NCBI RefSeq assembly: GCF_017654505.1
Contig: NC_054545.1
Coordinates: 9,681,427-9,745,426 of the forward strand
Length of the DNA stretch: 64,000 bases
Direction of reading: 5' to 3'
Source of the DNA: Polyodon spathula
Lineage: Eukaryota; Chordata; Actinopteri; Acipenseriformes; Polyodontidae
Part shown: piece by piece, positions 16,601-29,844 of the stretch
Position numbering within the stretch: the stretch's first letter is position 1
Layout: each line of letters starts with the position of its first letter
The notes under the pieces: model-generated
Databases searched by the model: none
Seen by the model: only the letters and a program-made list of their open reading frames with translations
Told to the model about the DNA's origin: nothing
Translations under genes and position numbers: made by a program

Positions 16601-16800
16601 TTCTGTGGTATGTGTAATCTGAGACTCGCCCCCTCCCCTCTCGTTCCATTCAGTAATGGCGGCGACGGATCCAGCTCTCTCTCTCTCTCCCTCTCTCTCT
16701 CTCTCTCCCTCTAACTTTTCCATTTGGCTAGGATGTCGATTGAGCGCGCGCCCTCCGCGTGTACGATGCTCCGTCTTCGATAGTGCACAATCAGCAATGT
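16600..16800 (-). promoter_or_regulatory. ARHGAP5: Candidate ARHGAP5 promoter and non-coding first exon
   Basis: In an AT-rich background this segment has clustered CpGs ('GGCGGCGACGG', 'GCGCGCGCCCTCCGCG') and a CT-rich (GA-rich on the gene strand) tract at 16676-16713. It lies about 3 kb upstream of the ARHGAP5 coding start, where a CpG-island first exon is expected. The transcription start and the donor could not be assigned. Confidence 0.5.
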
Positions 16801-16931
16801 TTGTGTGTTGGTCTTTTGCTATTTCAAGCAAAACGTAGAGATTTTAATGTTATTATATAGTTTTATTAACAGTTTTACTTTTTTGTACTGTAGAACAAAC
16901 AATTTAGGCACGTGTGGCAAAGGGAATTTCT

Positions 16932-16949
16932 GTAATAATAATAATAATA

Positions 16950-16980
<31 letters not shown>
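16932..16980. repeat. (TAA)n microsatellite
   Basis: About 16 units of TAA with one imperfect unit. It sits just outside the putative ARHGAP5 promoter. Confidence 0.9.
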
Positions 16981-19900
16981 CATAAAAGCTCTCAGTAACG
17001 AAAATGTCTGCAGATGAAGGTACTTAATGTTTTCCTTTTAATGAAATAGGTGAGGTGTCAAGTAGTGTTATTAAAAGTACAAGTTAGAAATACAGAAAGA
17101 TTGTGTGTGTGTATGAATGCATGCATACCCATTAGAAACATGGAATTAATTAAATACATATTAGCACACCAAAAATATTTAATACAAAAACATCAAGTAA
17201 TCATCTAAGACACCAGATTTTGCACTTCGTAAAAAAGGGAGGTACTCACTCATACAGGCGTGGCTACATTGGCTTCAGTTATGTTAAAACGTACTGTACA
17301 GTTAGATATGTATGCAGAGCAAGTTTTTCAATATTAAATATATTTAGTACTGTATATATAATTGTGGAAGGATGTCAGTGATGTATGGTATTTCTGTTTT
17401 AAGGACGTAATATACGTTGTATTATATTTGAAGTCCTATGATATGATGATTTGATGTGATTTAGATTTTCTTTTTCCAATAATTGTATTATGCTCTGAAT
17501 CATTTGCTGTTTGTTCAAGGGCACTGATTTGTCCACAAATGTAACTTGTGCATACCACTTATTCTTATCTGGGGCAGTGTTATAACTAAGGCATTTTATG
17601 AGGATGCCAGCACCTGGCCAACATTGCCATGACGACAACCTACCAATATTCTGGATTAGAAGGGCATTAGATTTAATTCTTGATTGCAAAGAAAACATAT
17701 ATTGTGTTTAACTTTCTTCAGGCAAACAACAATTAAATTAGATGAAAACTGTCCAAACACACTTCTTGAAACAGCTGTTCTTGAAACTGTGCTGAGCTGG
17801 AAGTATCTTGGGAGGGGAACCCAGCAACTAGAGTCCAGCTGGTGGGTAGCACGAGCTGCCACTTTAATTGGAGTATAATCATACTGCAGATAAGTAAGGG
17901 GGTGGAGGTGCTGAGCAATAGCTGTGAAGGTGGCTGATTGTCTGGAGAGTGTGGGGGCACAGCAGGCAAGCAGAGTCAGAGTTTTGGCATGTTATCAAGT
18001 GGTTTGTTAGATTTCATCCCACCCTTAGTGCCCAAGTGTTGAGAAAAGCACAACAAAAGCCTACTTTTAAGCTGAGAGTTGAAATTGACTTTTCTCATTA
18101 ACATTTAGTACAGCTGCCTAGTGTCTGAGGTGGAACGCTTAGCAGCCTAAAAAGTTATTCAGATTGGCATTTTTGGGGGAATATAGGGATTTACCATAGG
18201 AGCGCACACCAATCTACAACAGAGGCCAATTGGAGAGCATTATAAGGAAAGACACAAAAGGTTGTGTGTGTGTTTATGAATGGGTGTGTAGCTTGTCTTT
18301 GAACCCTTGGCTATGTCTTTATCTGCTACCAGATCTCAGGTTTACAGCTGGAGTTATTGGTGCCCTTTTAGTGTGGCCACTACAAAATTGTTCCTGAGCC
18401 CATAGTAAAACCTAGGCTGGGTTAAAATGCACTTTCCCAGTTAAAGACTAATGTCTTCAACATCAGAATAAAATGTATATGCCTGCCTGGTTGACCCTGG
18501 CCAATTGTGCTTTCATACACACTTGCTCTTCTGCTGGCAAGCATGACAATGTTACAGTTTTCTTTTTCTCTAAGTATAATACTAAAAATAAAATCACTTC
18601 AGCTATCACAACAGCAGTTATTTGATAAAATATTGGACCCTTACAATTAACCTGATTTCAAAGCTGTATCATAATGACACAGCTAGAGATGAGTAATACA
18701 TTTATTGAGTTTTTTTTTTTTATCATGTTGAAAAGTTGGAGTGTAAAGGCTTAGAGGATAAAACTACCATTCCACTTTTCATTAGATTACAATTTTATCC
18801 TTTTAATCTAAAAAATATTCAGTCTCAAAGGAAAAGGCTGCATATTATTTTGTGTTACTATTTAATTTTTTATAAAAAAATAAATAAATCAATAAATAAA
18901 ATCACCATTCATTGAATTTTTTTTTAAAACTATGGGCCCAATTAACTAAACGTTAAAATGAAGTTTAATAATCAGAAAATGCTTCAAGGCAGTTGTTAAA
19001 GAAGCCAGCAATAGCTTAAAGACAGCTTTTATGTAACTCACGTTAAATCTTGTGAAAAATGAGAACATTCTTCAGGTTCTAAAATTGTAAATTGTATTTT
19101 TTTACTTTTGTATTTTTAATTTTATTGTTATAAAGTCAAATGGTATGCACTGTAACAGATTCTGAGTCTTTTTTTCATTACTGGGTGAAATGTGAGATTA
19201 TACTGTATAGGTAGAGCGGCTACACAAGTACTATACTGCTACAGTGTGTAGGCATATGACATTGATGAACAGCAGCCAGACTGTTATTTTTAATATTCAT
19301 CTTTTATGTTTCCATTAATTATATTTAAAAGGTTACAGAGCTATAACTGATGCAGTCTGTTATTCCCCTCCAATATCACAGCTATTGAGATTACACCCAG
19401 ATTAGGTCGTGATTGTATTTAATACAACACATGCAACAGACAAATCAAGATCCATTTCATTTAAAAAAAGGGAACAATGGCAAATGGCAAAAACAAGTTG
19501 ACATTTTTTGTTCCAAATTTTTTGTGTACACCTCATGCAATGCAGGGTGTAAAGTTGTATTGTATGTCATGTGAATGCTATTCCGTATTAGCTCTGGGAA
19601 GCAAAACAAGATTAATTGTGTTATGTATGCAATATTTGGTTATATACCATTAAAAAAGGCCAGGGACTTGCCCAAGATGAAATAAATCAGTGACTGAGTT
19701 GGGATTTGAACCCACAATCTCATAGCTGCATTTATTTGTTTTTAACACTGAACTAGAAAGCCTCATATGGTTTGGCAAAAATGTCTTATAGGCTATTTAT
19801 CCAATCTGAGGTCCTTTGTTCAGTCTTGGCTGCTTGACCAAAGTCTAATAAAGAACTGCAAATAAACTAATAGTTATATTTTTTATGAACTTTTATGTGC

Positions 19901-20477
19901 CTGTTAAGAGGAAGGTCTCGTCATTATTTGTTTTATTCCAATACTTCTTTTAAAATGGCCATGTATCAAGGTGAGATAAAAATTAAATAATTATTTAAGG
20001 TTATTGAAAATTGCTGAACACACAACTGTATTTTCTTCAGTTAACCTATAACTGGGTAATATTACCACCAAAATAAAATAGGTTTTCTACCATTATTTTT
20101 ATCAGATTATTATTATTTTTTTAATAAAAAATATATATATATTAATCAAAATGAGGTGAATGTAAAATTGTGGCATATCATTTATTTTTTAAATCTTAAA
20201 AAGGGGTTGGGGTTATCACTACTTATCAACTACCATAATTAAAACCTAATAATACAAAAAAAAAGATCATAACAACAAGAGATAAGGCACATTATCTTAT
20301 AACATTCAATTGAATGTTAAGACAATACAAAAACAACATGTACTGTATGTTATGATTGGAAACAAGGTAAGAAAATCAACAATCCTATGTATTCCGAGCA
20401 TTTAAAGTAACACGTACAGAATGCAACAATGTTTTGCCTGGTGATGGTGAAGACACTTGCAAGGTCTTTAAATTATT
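16981..20477. other. Intergenic stretch, no gene seen
   Basis: AT-rich DNA upstream of ARHGAP5 with short chance open frames only. It contains a SINE head (19665-19770) and several A/T homopolymers. I see nothing else I can support. Confidence 0.6.
19665..19770 (-). mobile_element. SINE head fragment
   Basis: Read on the minus strand this has a tRNA-like B box 'GGGTTCAAATCCCAAC' followed by 'CTTGGGCAAGTCCCTGG', the same head-to-body transition as the SINE at 6151. The 3' tail is missing, so it is a truncated copy. Confidence 0.6.
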
Positions 20478-20627
20478 TCAGGTAATTTCCTCTGGACTGT
20501 TGTCATTAATCAATACATCAACCTTCTCCTGAAAACGCTTAGCCTTCTCTTGTGCTTTCGTCTGTCTCTGCCCATTGGTGGTATGTAAGGGAATCTAGGA
20601 TGGTCATTCCAGTCTGCAGCAGGGGTA
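20478..20627 (-). pseudogene. Terminal-exon-like fragment with apparent frameshift, identity unknown
   Basis: On the minus strand a good splice acceptor (TTATTTCTATTCCAG) precedes a segment that reads protein-like in one frame ('PAADWNDHPRFPYIPPMG'). It then reads protein-like in the frame reached if one base is missing ('KAQEKAKRFQEKV', then 'DVLINDNSPEEIT' and a stop at 20478-20480). Neither frame alone is convincing across the whole length. This is what a 1-bp deletion in a real last exon would look like. I do not recognise the protein and saw no matching upstream exons in the window. It could be a relic of a gene or processed copy lying between ARHGAP5 and NUBPL, or chance. Confidence 0.4.
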
Positions 20628-23600
20628 CTGGAATAGAAATAAGCAGAGTCAGATCCTCCTGAGGAAATTAGCCTAGTCTAGCTGCTCCGCCCAGTCCACT
20701 GCAATAAAAAAAAAAAAAAAAAAAAAAAAAATGATATAGACATATTGGGATTCTTTTTTGAAGATGATAAACATACACATGTCAAATTAGAAAGCAGACC
20801 TTCTGCACATTCTAATCTCTCTTTTAGGTTACACGTTTTATTAATCAGAAATTAATCATTTAACCTTGTTTTATAACAGACATTGCTTGTTTTAACATGC
20901 CTAAGCACTTCTAAAAGTTTATCATAGCAACTTTGCATGGTCATTTTGCAGTTATCCCATGCATTTCCCCTGGTTGTTATACATTTGCACCATTTTTGTA
21001 AATGTGTTTAGCCATGCCTCCTTGTGCTTTATGCTAATATGTGACTTATCATTCTACCACTGTGCTCTATTAAACTTTGCTATGCTTTCACTCTGGGAAA
21101 ACTTTTAGAAGTGAAGTGCTACATAGAAGATTAAAATGCCATTATAGGAAAAAAAAAAAAAAAAAAACAAACAAACAGGTATATTATAATCCTGTGCAAA
21201 AAGGAAGTTATCAACAAACTGATTTATTATAAGAATATTCTCAAATCTGACTTCCGATGAAACTAGGCATTCCTCATAAACCAGTTTTGATTACAAGGAG
21301 ACAAATGACACAGAAACTAGGGGCCCAGTCCTAATGAAGCCATAAATGATATAAATAGCCAGCTGCTGTGTAAACCTACAAATTAAGAGCAGCTCAGCCT
21401 TGATACAGCCATGAGTATGGTGATGTCTGTTTTAAAATCTAAACAAAAGGAAGTCTAAATAAATAAATACTGTAAATAATTTTGGATTATACACCTAACT
21501 TTTGAGTTCTTTTAATATGCAAACAGTATACACAGACTACTCATAGGTAAATAAATTATACACTATATTACAGACTGGTCAATAGCACATTGCATGCTCA
21601 TGAATCATGGCACAGGAAAACCCAAGAAAAACTTCTGCCACTCTAGGAAAACTGAGAACACTTTTTAAAATAGGAGATCTTGTAACTTATTATTGATAGT
21701 TATCATGGTAAAATCTGCTTGATGAAAAGATGTTTCCTCAGCCTGTTTCACAATTAATTTGGTTTTGTGGAACAGTTCATAGTTGGGAAAGGCTTTGCTT
21801 AGCAAAGTTGTTGTTTGTTTTTGTTCAAAGTATTAGCTACTTAATATCTGAATCACGTCCGTGTGGGGATTAGCTAGCTGACATAATATATCCTAGTTGA
21901 AAGTCATACAGCTAATGAGCAATAAAATGGCTATTCATCACATTGTGTGACAATGTCAAATGACATGAACATAATGTCATGCATCTCATGAGTTCTGCAG
22001 GTGGATTATCAGGGTACAGAAATGAAAGTCACAATGAGAAAACCAGAATTAACTGAAGTAATTTTGTAAAGTTCACATAGATCTGGGCTATGGTGAGTAT
22101 GCAATTCAGATTTTCACATTTGTTTTTCTAAAATGCATCTACAGAATAAACGCAATAAAAAAAACACTTTTTTTTTAACTTGCACACTGTTACGAAGAAC
22201 AGTGTAAACTGATTTCTTACAGTATTGACCACAAACCTCATGGGTCTGATGGCCTATTATATACCAATAAGATATACAGGGAGAGCTGCTTCACTACCTA
22301 GGGAGACCAATACTCTATCATTGAGGAGAAACGTGCAGAATAATACGCTACTGAAAACAATAAAACTCAGTCACCTCTGGATTGTTTTTTCCACAATCTA
22401 AATAAACGTTTAACCTGTGGAAGGTGGCTGGATGCAGTGACAGGCAGTTTGTTGAATTGAGGAAGCCCAGAACTGCAGTTGCTCAAAACAAAAACGTGGA
22501 GGGCTGAAGTGAATATGCTGTCAGTCAAACATAGGCACACACAAAAGTAAAACAAATTAGTGAAAATAAGCCAAAAGAGCTTACAGAAGATGATAAGACC
22601 AGCATTTTTTTTTCAGTACAACACAATAGACCCATTGATAAAAAAATATACATCAAGAGTTATACATTCAGACCAAATACATTTTTTATTCTGACTTGAT
22701 GGGGCCAGACTTATATAAAATATATATCTTTACTGAACCAACTGTTCATTTTGAGGTCTGTAAAAATTCCTGAAGTAGAAGACAAATGCATTACAATACA
22801 ATTGTAAATGTAATGGAGATATGTATTTACATCTTTAAAATAACCATAATAACTAATTTCTGGGTTAATTATTCAGTGTCTACACTGAAGTCAGGACATA
22901 ATGCTTTCAATAAAATTTAGAAAATGTAAGCAGCCTTTCTATGCATCTGCAGACCCAGTGGTCTGGGTAACACAACCAGTGGCAGTCCTAGGATTGGACA
23001 AACAGGGAGATGAACTGCTCCCTCTTCTCCAAATAAAATGCCTTCTCCAGGGAAACCAAGAACGTTGTTCTGATCTCCTGCAGAGTATAGTATAAACTAT
23101 TTTAAGCCCAGGGGCCATTGGTAAAAAAATAGTTTTTCAAGCAGGAAAATTCATTTAACTGATGGGGGAGTTGGGTGTGAATGGAACTATTAAAGTAAAT
23201 CCTCAGTGTTTGTATATGACAAAACCTCCAGCACTTCATATCTTTAGGCATACTATTTTTTTCTTTTATATCTTACTTGCTCACAGAAACTACAGCAAAA
23301 GAACAGGCCTCTGCACCTAATGACCCCTTTCACAACACAGCTGGTAATAGTTACCAGACTTTGGTCGCAACTGATGTCACAGAAGTCAAGTCAAGGTAGA
23401 CCTTGCATTATTTTACAGAGCCAAGGCATAAGCAGGCTCAAGCTTCCCTACAACCTGTTAATTTCAACACCTTTTGAACAACGGTAAGCAGTCCAATTAA
23501 AGGTACCTCAGGACTGCAAGTTCTCGCGATTTAGCCAGGGTGACTGGAAGTTTAGGGTGACTATGCCAGGCCTTGTTTGCAACAGGTGAGCATCTGAATT

Positions 23601-25725
23601 CCCACAGCTTCCGTATTGGGACCCTCACAGGAAGTACCTGGAACTCAAAGAGCTGTGTATTCAATAAATACAGAGCAACATTTTTCACATCCCACAGGAT
23701 TGGACTTTTGCCATCGCAAAATACAAAAAACATGTAAGCTGTAAAAACGGAATTGCTCGTAAGCATCTCAGAATGGGAATCAAACGCGTTCCAAGCTGCG
23801 AGAAAAAACATCTCTTAATTTTATTGCTTAAATGATCCCTATTAAAAAGCTACAATAACTGGCCCTGTAGCCTTCCCTATGTCCTGCATCTGGACCCTTA
23901 TTTAGTTTCAGAAAGCGAGGTGAAATGGCAAAGTAAAATCTTTTTTCAGCATTCGTGTGCAGTTTTTTCACTCCATCCTCTGCACCATTTCCCACGATTT
24001 AACCATTGTCCTTCACTTTAGCTGCTGAGATTTTTTTTTTAGTTTGTCCTCTTCTTTGTAGACGGACCCACTGCTGAGAATATTGCATGATGGTTTTCTT
24101 TGTGTAAATTCAAATGCTATGGTACTTTCCCTGGTTTCATTTTTTATACAATCCTTGTCTGCTTTAATAAATCCCAGGCAACTGAGTCATGAATATAACC
24201 TCTCCATTGTACTTGGAATACTGCTGAAACAAACTCAATAATCTAATTAACAAGATAGACAGCAAGAGAACTGAGCCCAGCAGTCAAGAAGTTCTTCACT
24301 CAGTTATGAGGACTTGATATTTATTTATACTCTATTCCAGGAAAACCTAGGAGTTGGTGCATCTACTGAACATATGCAAAACTGGGTCAACGTAAAAAAT
24401 ATCCCTTTACTATTATTGTCCCTTAGTACAAAATCATTGCATTGCCATTGTAATTCTATTGCTTGACTGCAAAGATCATTTACAGTTAAAAGGTACTGGT
24501 AATTTCTAGTTTGTAAAATAGAGCTAATAAATAAAATGTGGTAGCATGTGCCCGAAGCCAAATCCTACTGAATTTCTATACCTGCACATGTCTGTACCTG
24601 AAAGAAATTTTTTTAACACCTTCGTTAAAAAGAAAAAAAAAAGCGATCTGTATCCGAGGGAATATATTGATGACTTTTCTAGACAGGGTCCTGGGAAGAA
24701 GCAGTAATAGCATTACAGTACATGTTACCATGAGACAGTGACAAAGTTAAAAATGCAATCCAATTCAGAAAACGCATTAAAGAAGCAAAATCAAATCTCT
24801 GGCCAACAACCAGAAATTGCAATATACTGCAATCTTCACAAATCATTTCGTAGATGTCCAATTATGTCTTTATTGTCGAGGGTAATCCAATGAAACTGGC
24901 GTCTCAGAGGGAAAAGGAAGCCAGCCTAACTCATTTGTTTTAATAAAAAAAAGGCCTTTCTGCCATTTAATTCTTATATGAATAAATGCAACAAAACATA
25001 TTATTGTAGGTTTTCCCTAGATGAAGACATATACATCAAGATTAACAGCGAAAATAAAACTTTAATTACACTGTGTCTGATTTACCTAAACATTGATTAA
25101 CATTAGCTTACATATTACAAGGTTTCCCACTGATCTGTAATAGCATCTTCCATTACTTACATTTTGGAAAAAAAATCAATACCCAGTCCAAATGTATCTG
25201 GCAATTGGGTAAATACATTCCAAGCTCTCCATTGGAACAATGTTATTTGGTATTTATTTATTGTTTCTATTTTTCATTGACTGTACAGTAACCAGTCTGA
25301 CATGGTATATTATAAATAATATTAGTTGTTACAAAAAATATAAAATATCATCAATAATACAAATGTGTTTAGGAACATTTAAAAAGCAATGAGTTTCTTG
25401 AGAATGTCTTGAATACAAAACATCTGTTCCAAGATGACTTAATGCTATTATTTAATAACACCAGGCAAACTTAATCAGTCAGTCCCACAAGCCTTCTAAT
25501 ATTTATTGGCAATAGTATAATAGCATCACACTGACGAGAGGAATGCCATCGCTTTTTAGAGGGAGTGGGTTGAGTATGTCAATTTTCTCGGGTCATCGTG
25601 TGCCTTCTTTTACCCTGTGCAACAAGAAATGAAGTCTTGTTTTAAGAATGACTATAAAGCCTCAGCTTAAGATACAGACTATAACATGGAATAGCACTCC
25701 CTGGCTTGCCTGCTGTGTTTGGGTC
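20628..25725. other. Intergenic stretch, no gene seen
   Basis: A 26-base A run at 20706-20731 and another A-rich run near 21150 are the only clear features. Open frames here (for example 23497-23811 on the minus strand) have no recognisable motif or splice context. Confidence 0.55.
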
Positions 25726-26361
25726 TGTCACAAATATGGCTGTAGTGGGTGAAATTCAGACCAGAAATAGGAACCAACACAAAATAAACAGAGAGGTGGA
25801 GGGTTTGATGATGCTGAGCTCTTGCTTGCGCTCAGCATTTAATAATTAAACAGAGCAGAAAATAAAAGGTTGCAAGACAAACAAAACACAGGACACGGTA
25901 CTTTAGCCAAAATAAATACATAAACAAAATGTACTAACACTAAACAGACAAACAAACGATTGGACGAACAGACAAACACGGTGAGTTAAATTAAGATTTA
26001 CTTTACGTTTTTACTTTCTCCTCTTCTCACCCGTTCTCCACTCACCGAATACACAACCCAAAGTGAGTGAAAATATGCTGCTTTTATGCAGCTGTACCAA
26101 GACTCGATTGCTAATCAATCATTCAATTGGAGTCGCGGTACAACTGCACGTGAATTAATAAAAGTGCAATACCCTGTGCTCACATATTACTACATTTTAC
26201 CTGCACATGAAGTGCTGTGCAATCCTCATGCCTAAATACAAATATACACTCATGTTACACAGACCCATTTATATCCCATGTACCAATGACTATACACCAA
26301 CATTCACTACACGTAACATACAACACAAATAACTAGCCCAGGGGAGGGGCATTTTGCCACA
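25726..26361 (-). mobile_element. Solo LTR of an LTR retrotransposon
   Basis: A 636-bp unit begins TGTCACAAATATGG and ends TTTTGCCACA (TG...CA) and is flanked on both sides by the perfect 5-bp direct repeat GGGTC (25721-25725 and 26362-26366). Read on the minus strand it begins TGTGGCAAAATG, like the LTR at 44622. There is no internal gag-pol sequence, so it is a solo LTR left by recombination. A 5-bp duplication fits Ty3/Gypsy or retrovirus-like integrases. Confidence 0.85.
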
Positions 26362-26883
26362 GGGTCTCGGTGGGGAAGGTAATTTGAACAAATGAAAATC
26401 TCAAAGCCCATTCTCCTTTGCCCTGGCCCTGTCATAGACTGTAAGGGAGAACATGCATTCTTCACTCATATTTTTGAAGTCTCAATCTGGAGTCAATCTA
26501 AGCCTATAATAAGATAGGGGAAGTAATTGCTTAAAGCAAATGTTGCATAAAACCACTTCTTTTTAGTTTAGATTCTTTAAGAAGCAAGATGTTAGGAATG
26601 ACAGCTACATTCTAGAGATTTTATCTGCAGTGCAAATAACAATTTCTACAGTTGTTCTCAAATGTAAGACAAACAGCAGTTTTGATCGCGAATTTGATTG
26701 ATCCATCTGGACAGTATCTGATTATACACTATAGCCTGTACATGGTACGGTATTTGTACACTTCGCACAATTGTGTTGCCTTACTGTATTTCCTGTGTAC
26801 TGATAACATGGAAGAAAACCTAATGAAACTAATATTTAACACGAAATAACCTTCTTAAACCTTCTTATGTAAAAAAAAAAAAG

Positions 26884-27499
26884 TGTAACAGGTGTGTTCT
26901 GTTACTGTGTGGCCATCCGCTGAGAGACACAGAGAGTTTGTAGCTAAAACACCACTCAGGCATCCAGGTTTTAATAGGAATCACAGGGGTTTCAGGCAGT
27001 TGCAGTTATTGGTGGCTGACACTACGTACCAGAAATGGTATCCCTACTATGGAAAGAAATACACACACGTGTACATAATAATACAGAAATTCAAAACAAA
27101 ACACAATGATGAAAACAGCTGTAAAACAAACTCTAGCCAAGCACTACTAAAAAGGAGGTCTCACTTCCCCTAAATGAATCCTGATATAACCACGCAGTGA
27201 CCATGTTGTAGCTCACCCTGGTTCTACACACAGTAATGAGTGTTCTTCTCCTTCAGGCTTGCAGATGAAACTACCAACCAAACAAAGAGCAAATGAAAAA
27301 ACAAAGAAATTGGCTTTTCAGTCTCTTTTTAAAGACAGGTGACCAGGTTTAATCGATTGTCAATTCTTCAACTGACACCTGGCCACCTGCTGCAAATTCC
27401 TGTCAATTATCTAAATTAAACACACTTTTTTTTTTATTTACAAACAAAAATACCACCAAAGTACACTCATTTACAGGGGAAAGCCTCAGCCCTGCCACA
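26884..27499 (-). mobile_element. Possible LTR-like element
   Basis: On the minus strand this begins TGTGGCAGGGCTGAGG, similar to the TGTGGCAAA start of the two solo LTRs, and its length (about 616 bp) is comparable. It also has TG...CA ends. No matching target duplication is visible, so the left boundary is uncertain. Confidence 0.35.
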
Positions 27500-29751
27500 C
27501 CTGTGTAATTACAGTTTATGTGACTATAAAAATTGGTTGTGAAATATGAGGGCTGTTCAACTGAGCAGAGATCTGGATGTACAGCTATCTCACGGGATCC
27601 CATTGACATGCCTGGCTGATTTCAAGTACTGGATAAATGTGTATGAATCAGATATCCATTTAGTGATATGAGCAGATAATAAATCCTGCCTGTTGTAACA
27701 GTCCTTCCCCACTGGACTGAAAACAACAGAAGGGGCCAGGTAGGAATATCAGCTTCAGATCTCTCAGCCCCTGTGGCTTGCTAGGGTGACTCATCTGCGG
27801 TAAAATGCTTCTGTGTTGCAGTGGATTAGAAAAAAAAAAGGATAAACTTCTGTTTGCTCTTTCGCTTTTCAAAGGCCTCATTTAATTTTGGAAAAACCGC
27901 AGTGAATCACCCAGTTTTAAAATGTTAAGAGTTGCAGACATTCTACAGATGTTTTTTTTTTTTTTTTTTTTTTTAAAGTAGTAGTTTTCTTCTCTTTTCC
28001 TGGAATTTATATAGGCAATTAAGAAAGTGGGTTTGATTCAAGGTTTTAACCAGTTTTAACACTAGAGACCACTACTCTTACCACTTTCGTGAAGCAGCTT
28101 TACTATAATTTGACAGTATGCATACTGGTTCCCATCCCAATTGTCAACATATCAAATCTTCAGAAAAGTATGCTTGGGCAAGACTAGAAAGAGCATGTCA
28201 ATTAACTTTTCTGATGATACAAAAAAATCGAAATCAGAAAACCCTTTTTGGGCATCTTCAAAAAGCAAGAACATTTTTAAGAAAAAAAAAGTAATAATAA
28301 TAATAACTGAAAAACAGAAGCCCTTATATGAATGAGTTGTGTATCAATTCTGTGGATAAAACGTCAGGAAATGGTTGTAGATTTTTCTACATTCATTATC
28401 AACCTGAGTGATTCAAAAAAACAAATCCAGAAAAAAAGAAGTCGTTATTGTATCTCTGGAAATTGGCATGAGACGTACACTGGGTCTGAAGCACTCATTT
28501 TAAACTATCCTTTGTTGCTGTTGATGCAAGAATGTAAAATATGTTTAGTTGATTAGTAACTCAAGACTAGTATAGAATTTTTTAACGAACGAGAACGCGC
28601 CACTGACTAATAATGGAGAAAGAGAATTTCCAGACCTAGAATCCTGACTAAATGCTAAGTAATAAACTTGATCAAATGAAGGGGCGCAGTAAAAGTGAAA
28701 CTGTTTTCTTGAGGAAGTTGAACTAACAGCAGTCTACAGCTTGAATATCTGCCAATGGGAGGAAAAAAAAAAAAAAACACAATGATGTTCTTTTGTTCGA
28801 CATTTAATGAAAATGTACTTACGTTGAGTAATATTGCCAAAAACATTTACTAAAGAAATCACTTGCCTATTGTGGTTTTATTGTTTTCCTTTAAATCAAA
28901 CATGATATTTTTCATTCAAGCAAGAAGTGTTTCACACATTTCTAGTACTTAATGAATTTTGAAGTCTAATCATGTATTTAACCCTCATGTATTTGAGAAT
29001 AATTTTTCTCCATGTTATCTGGGTTTAAATCTGTCTCATGTAGCTTCACCTCAGTCCCTACTGGTCAAATGTATCCGTTGATTTAGTTCAATTGGTGACA
29101 GCTGCAGTTTGCTCTTAAAGAGGCCTGGGATTGTACAAGCATGGAGACTGAGTAATGCTCATACTCTGAGGAGGGAGGTCTCCCCAGGTCAAGGTTAAGG
29201 TAAATTGGAGGGGCCAGTTTGGGGAAACAAGCAGGCTGTCTGGTAGATAATCATCAGCTTTTCTGAACATTTCTTTCAGTACTGATAATGCAAAACAAGA
29301 CCCTTTACTTTATGGGAGACTTCATTAATGCACTAAAAACAACAGCAAAGATAGAATTACAATCTCATCTCATTTGCATATTTAAAGGTGTATTTCAACA
29401 TTTCAATGCTCTGAATATGTGTGAGTGGTAGGGGGAAGGGTATGTCTGTATGTCAAACGCACATATTTACATGTGTATACGTTTGCTCTTGAGTGTTACT
29501 GACAGCACACGTTTTCTCTTTAGAACTGCGCAAGCAATGAATGCCATTGTCATACATTTTTACACAGCTATAAAAGCTATTACAGACACTTTAGTAAAAC
29601 ACTTTACTGACTGTCTGTGTTACATATTGGTATATAAAAAAATCTGTATTAGCTATCATGTTTTTTATGGCCTTATTGATTTAGGAGCTGTGCCAATATT
29701 GTAAATATTAATACACAATCCACTATAGGTTTGTATGAATATGGTTATGTC

Positions 29752-29755
<4 letters not shown>

Positions 29756-29842
<87 letters not shown>
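29756..29842. repeat. (AT)n(GT)n compound microsatellite
   Basis: About 40 bases of alternating AT pass directly into about 45 bases of GT. Confidence 0.95.
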
Positions 29843-29844
<2 letters not shown>

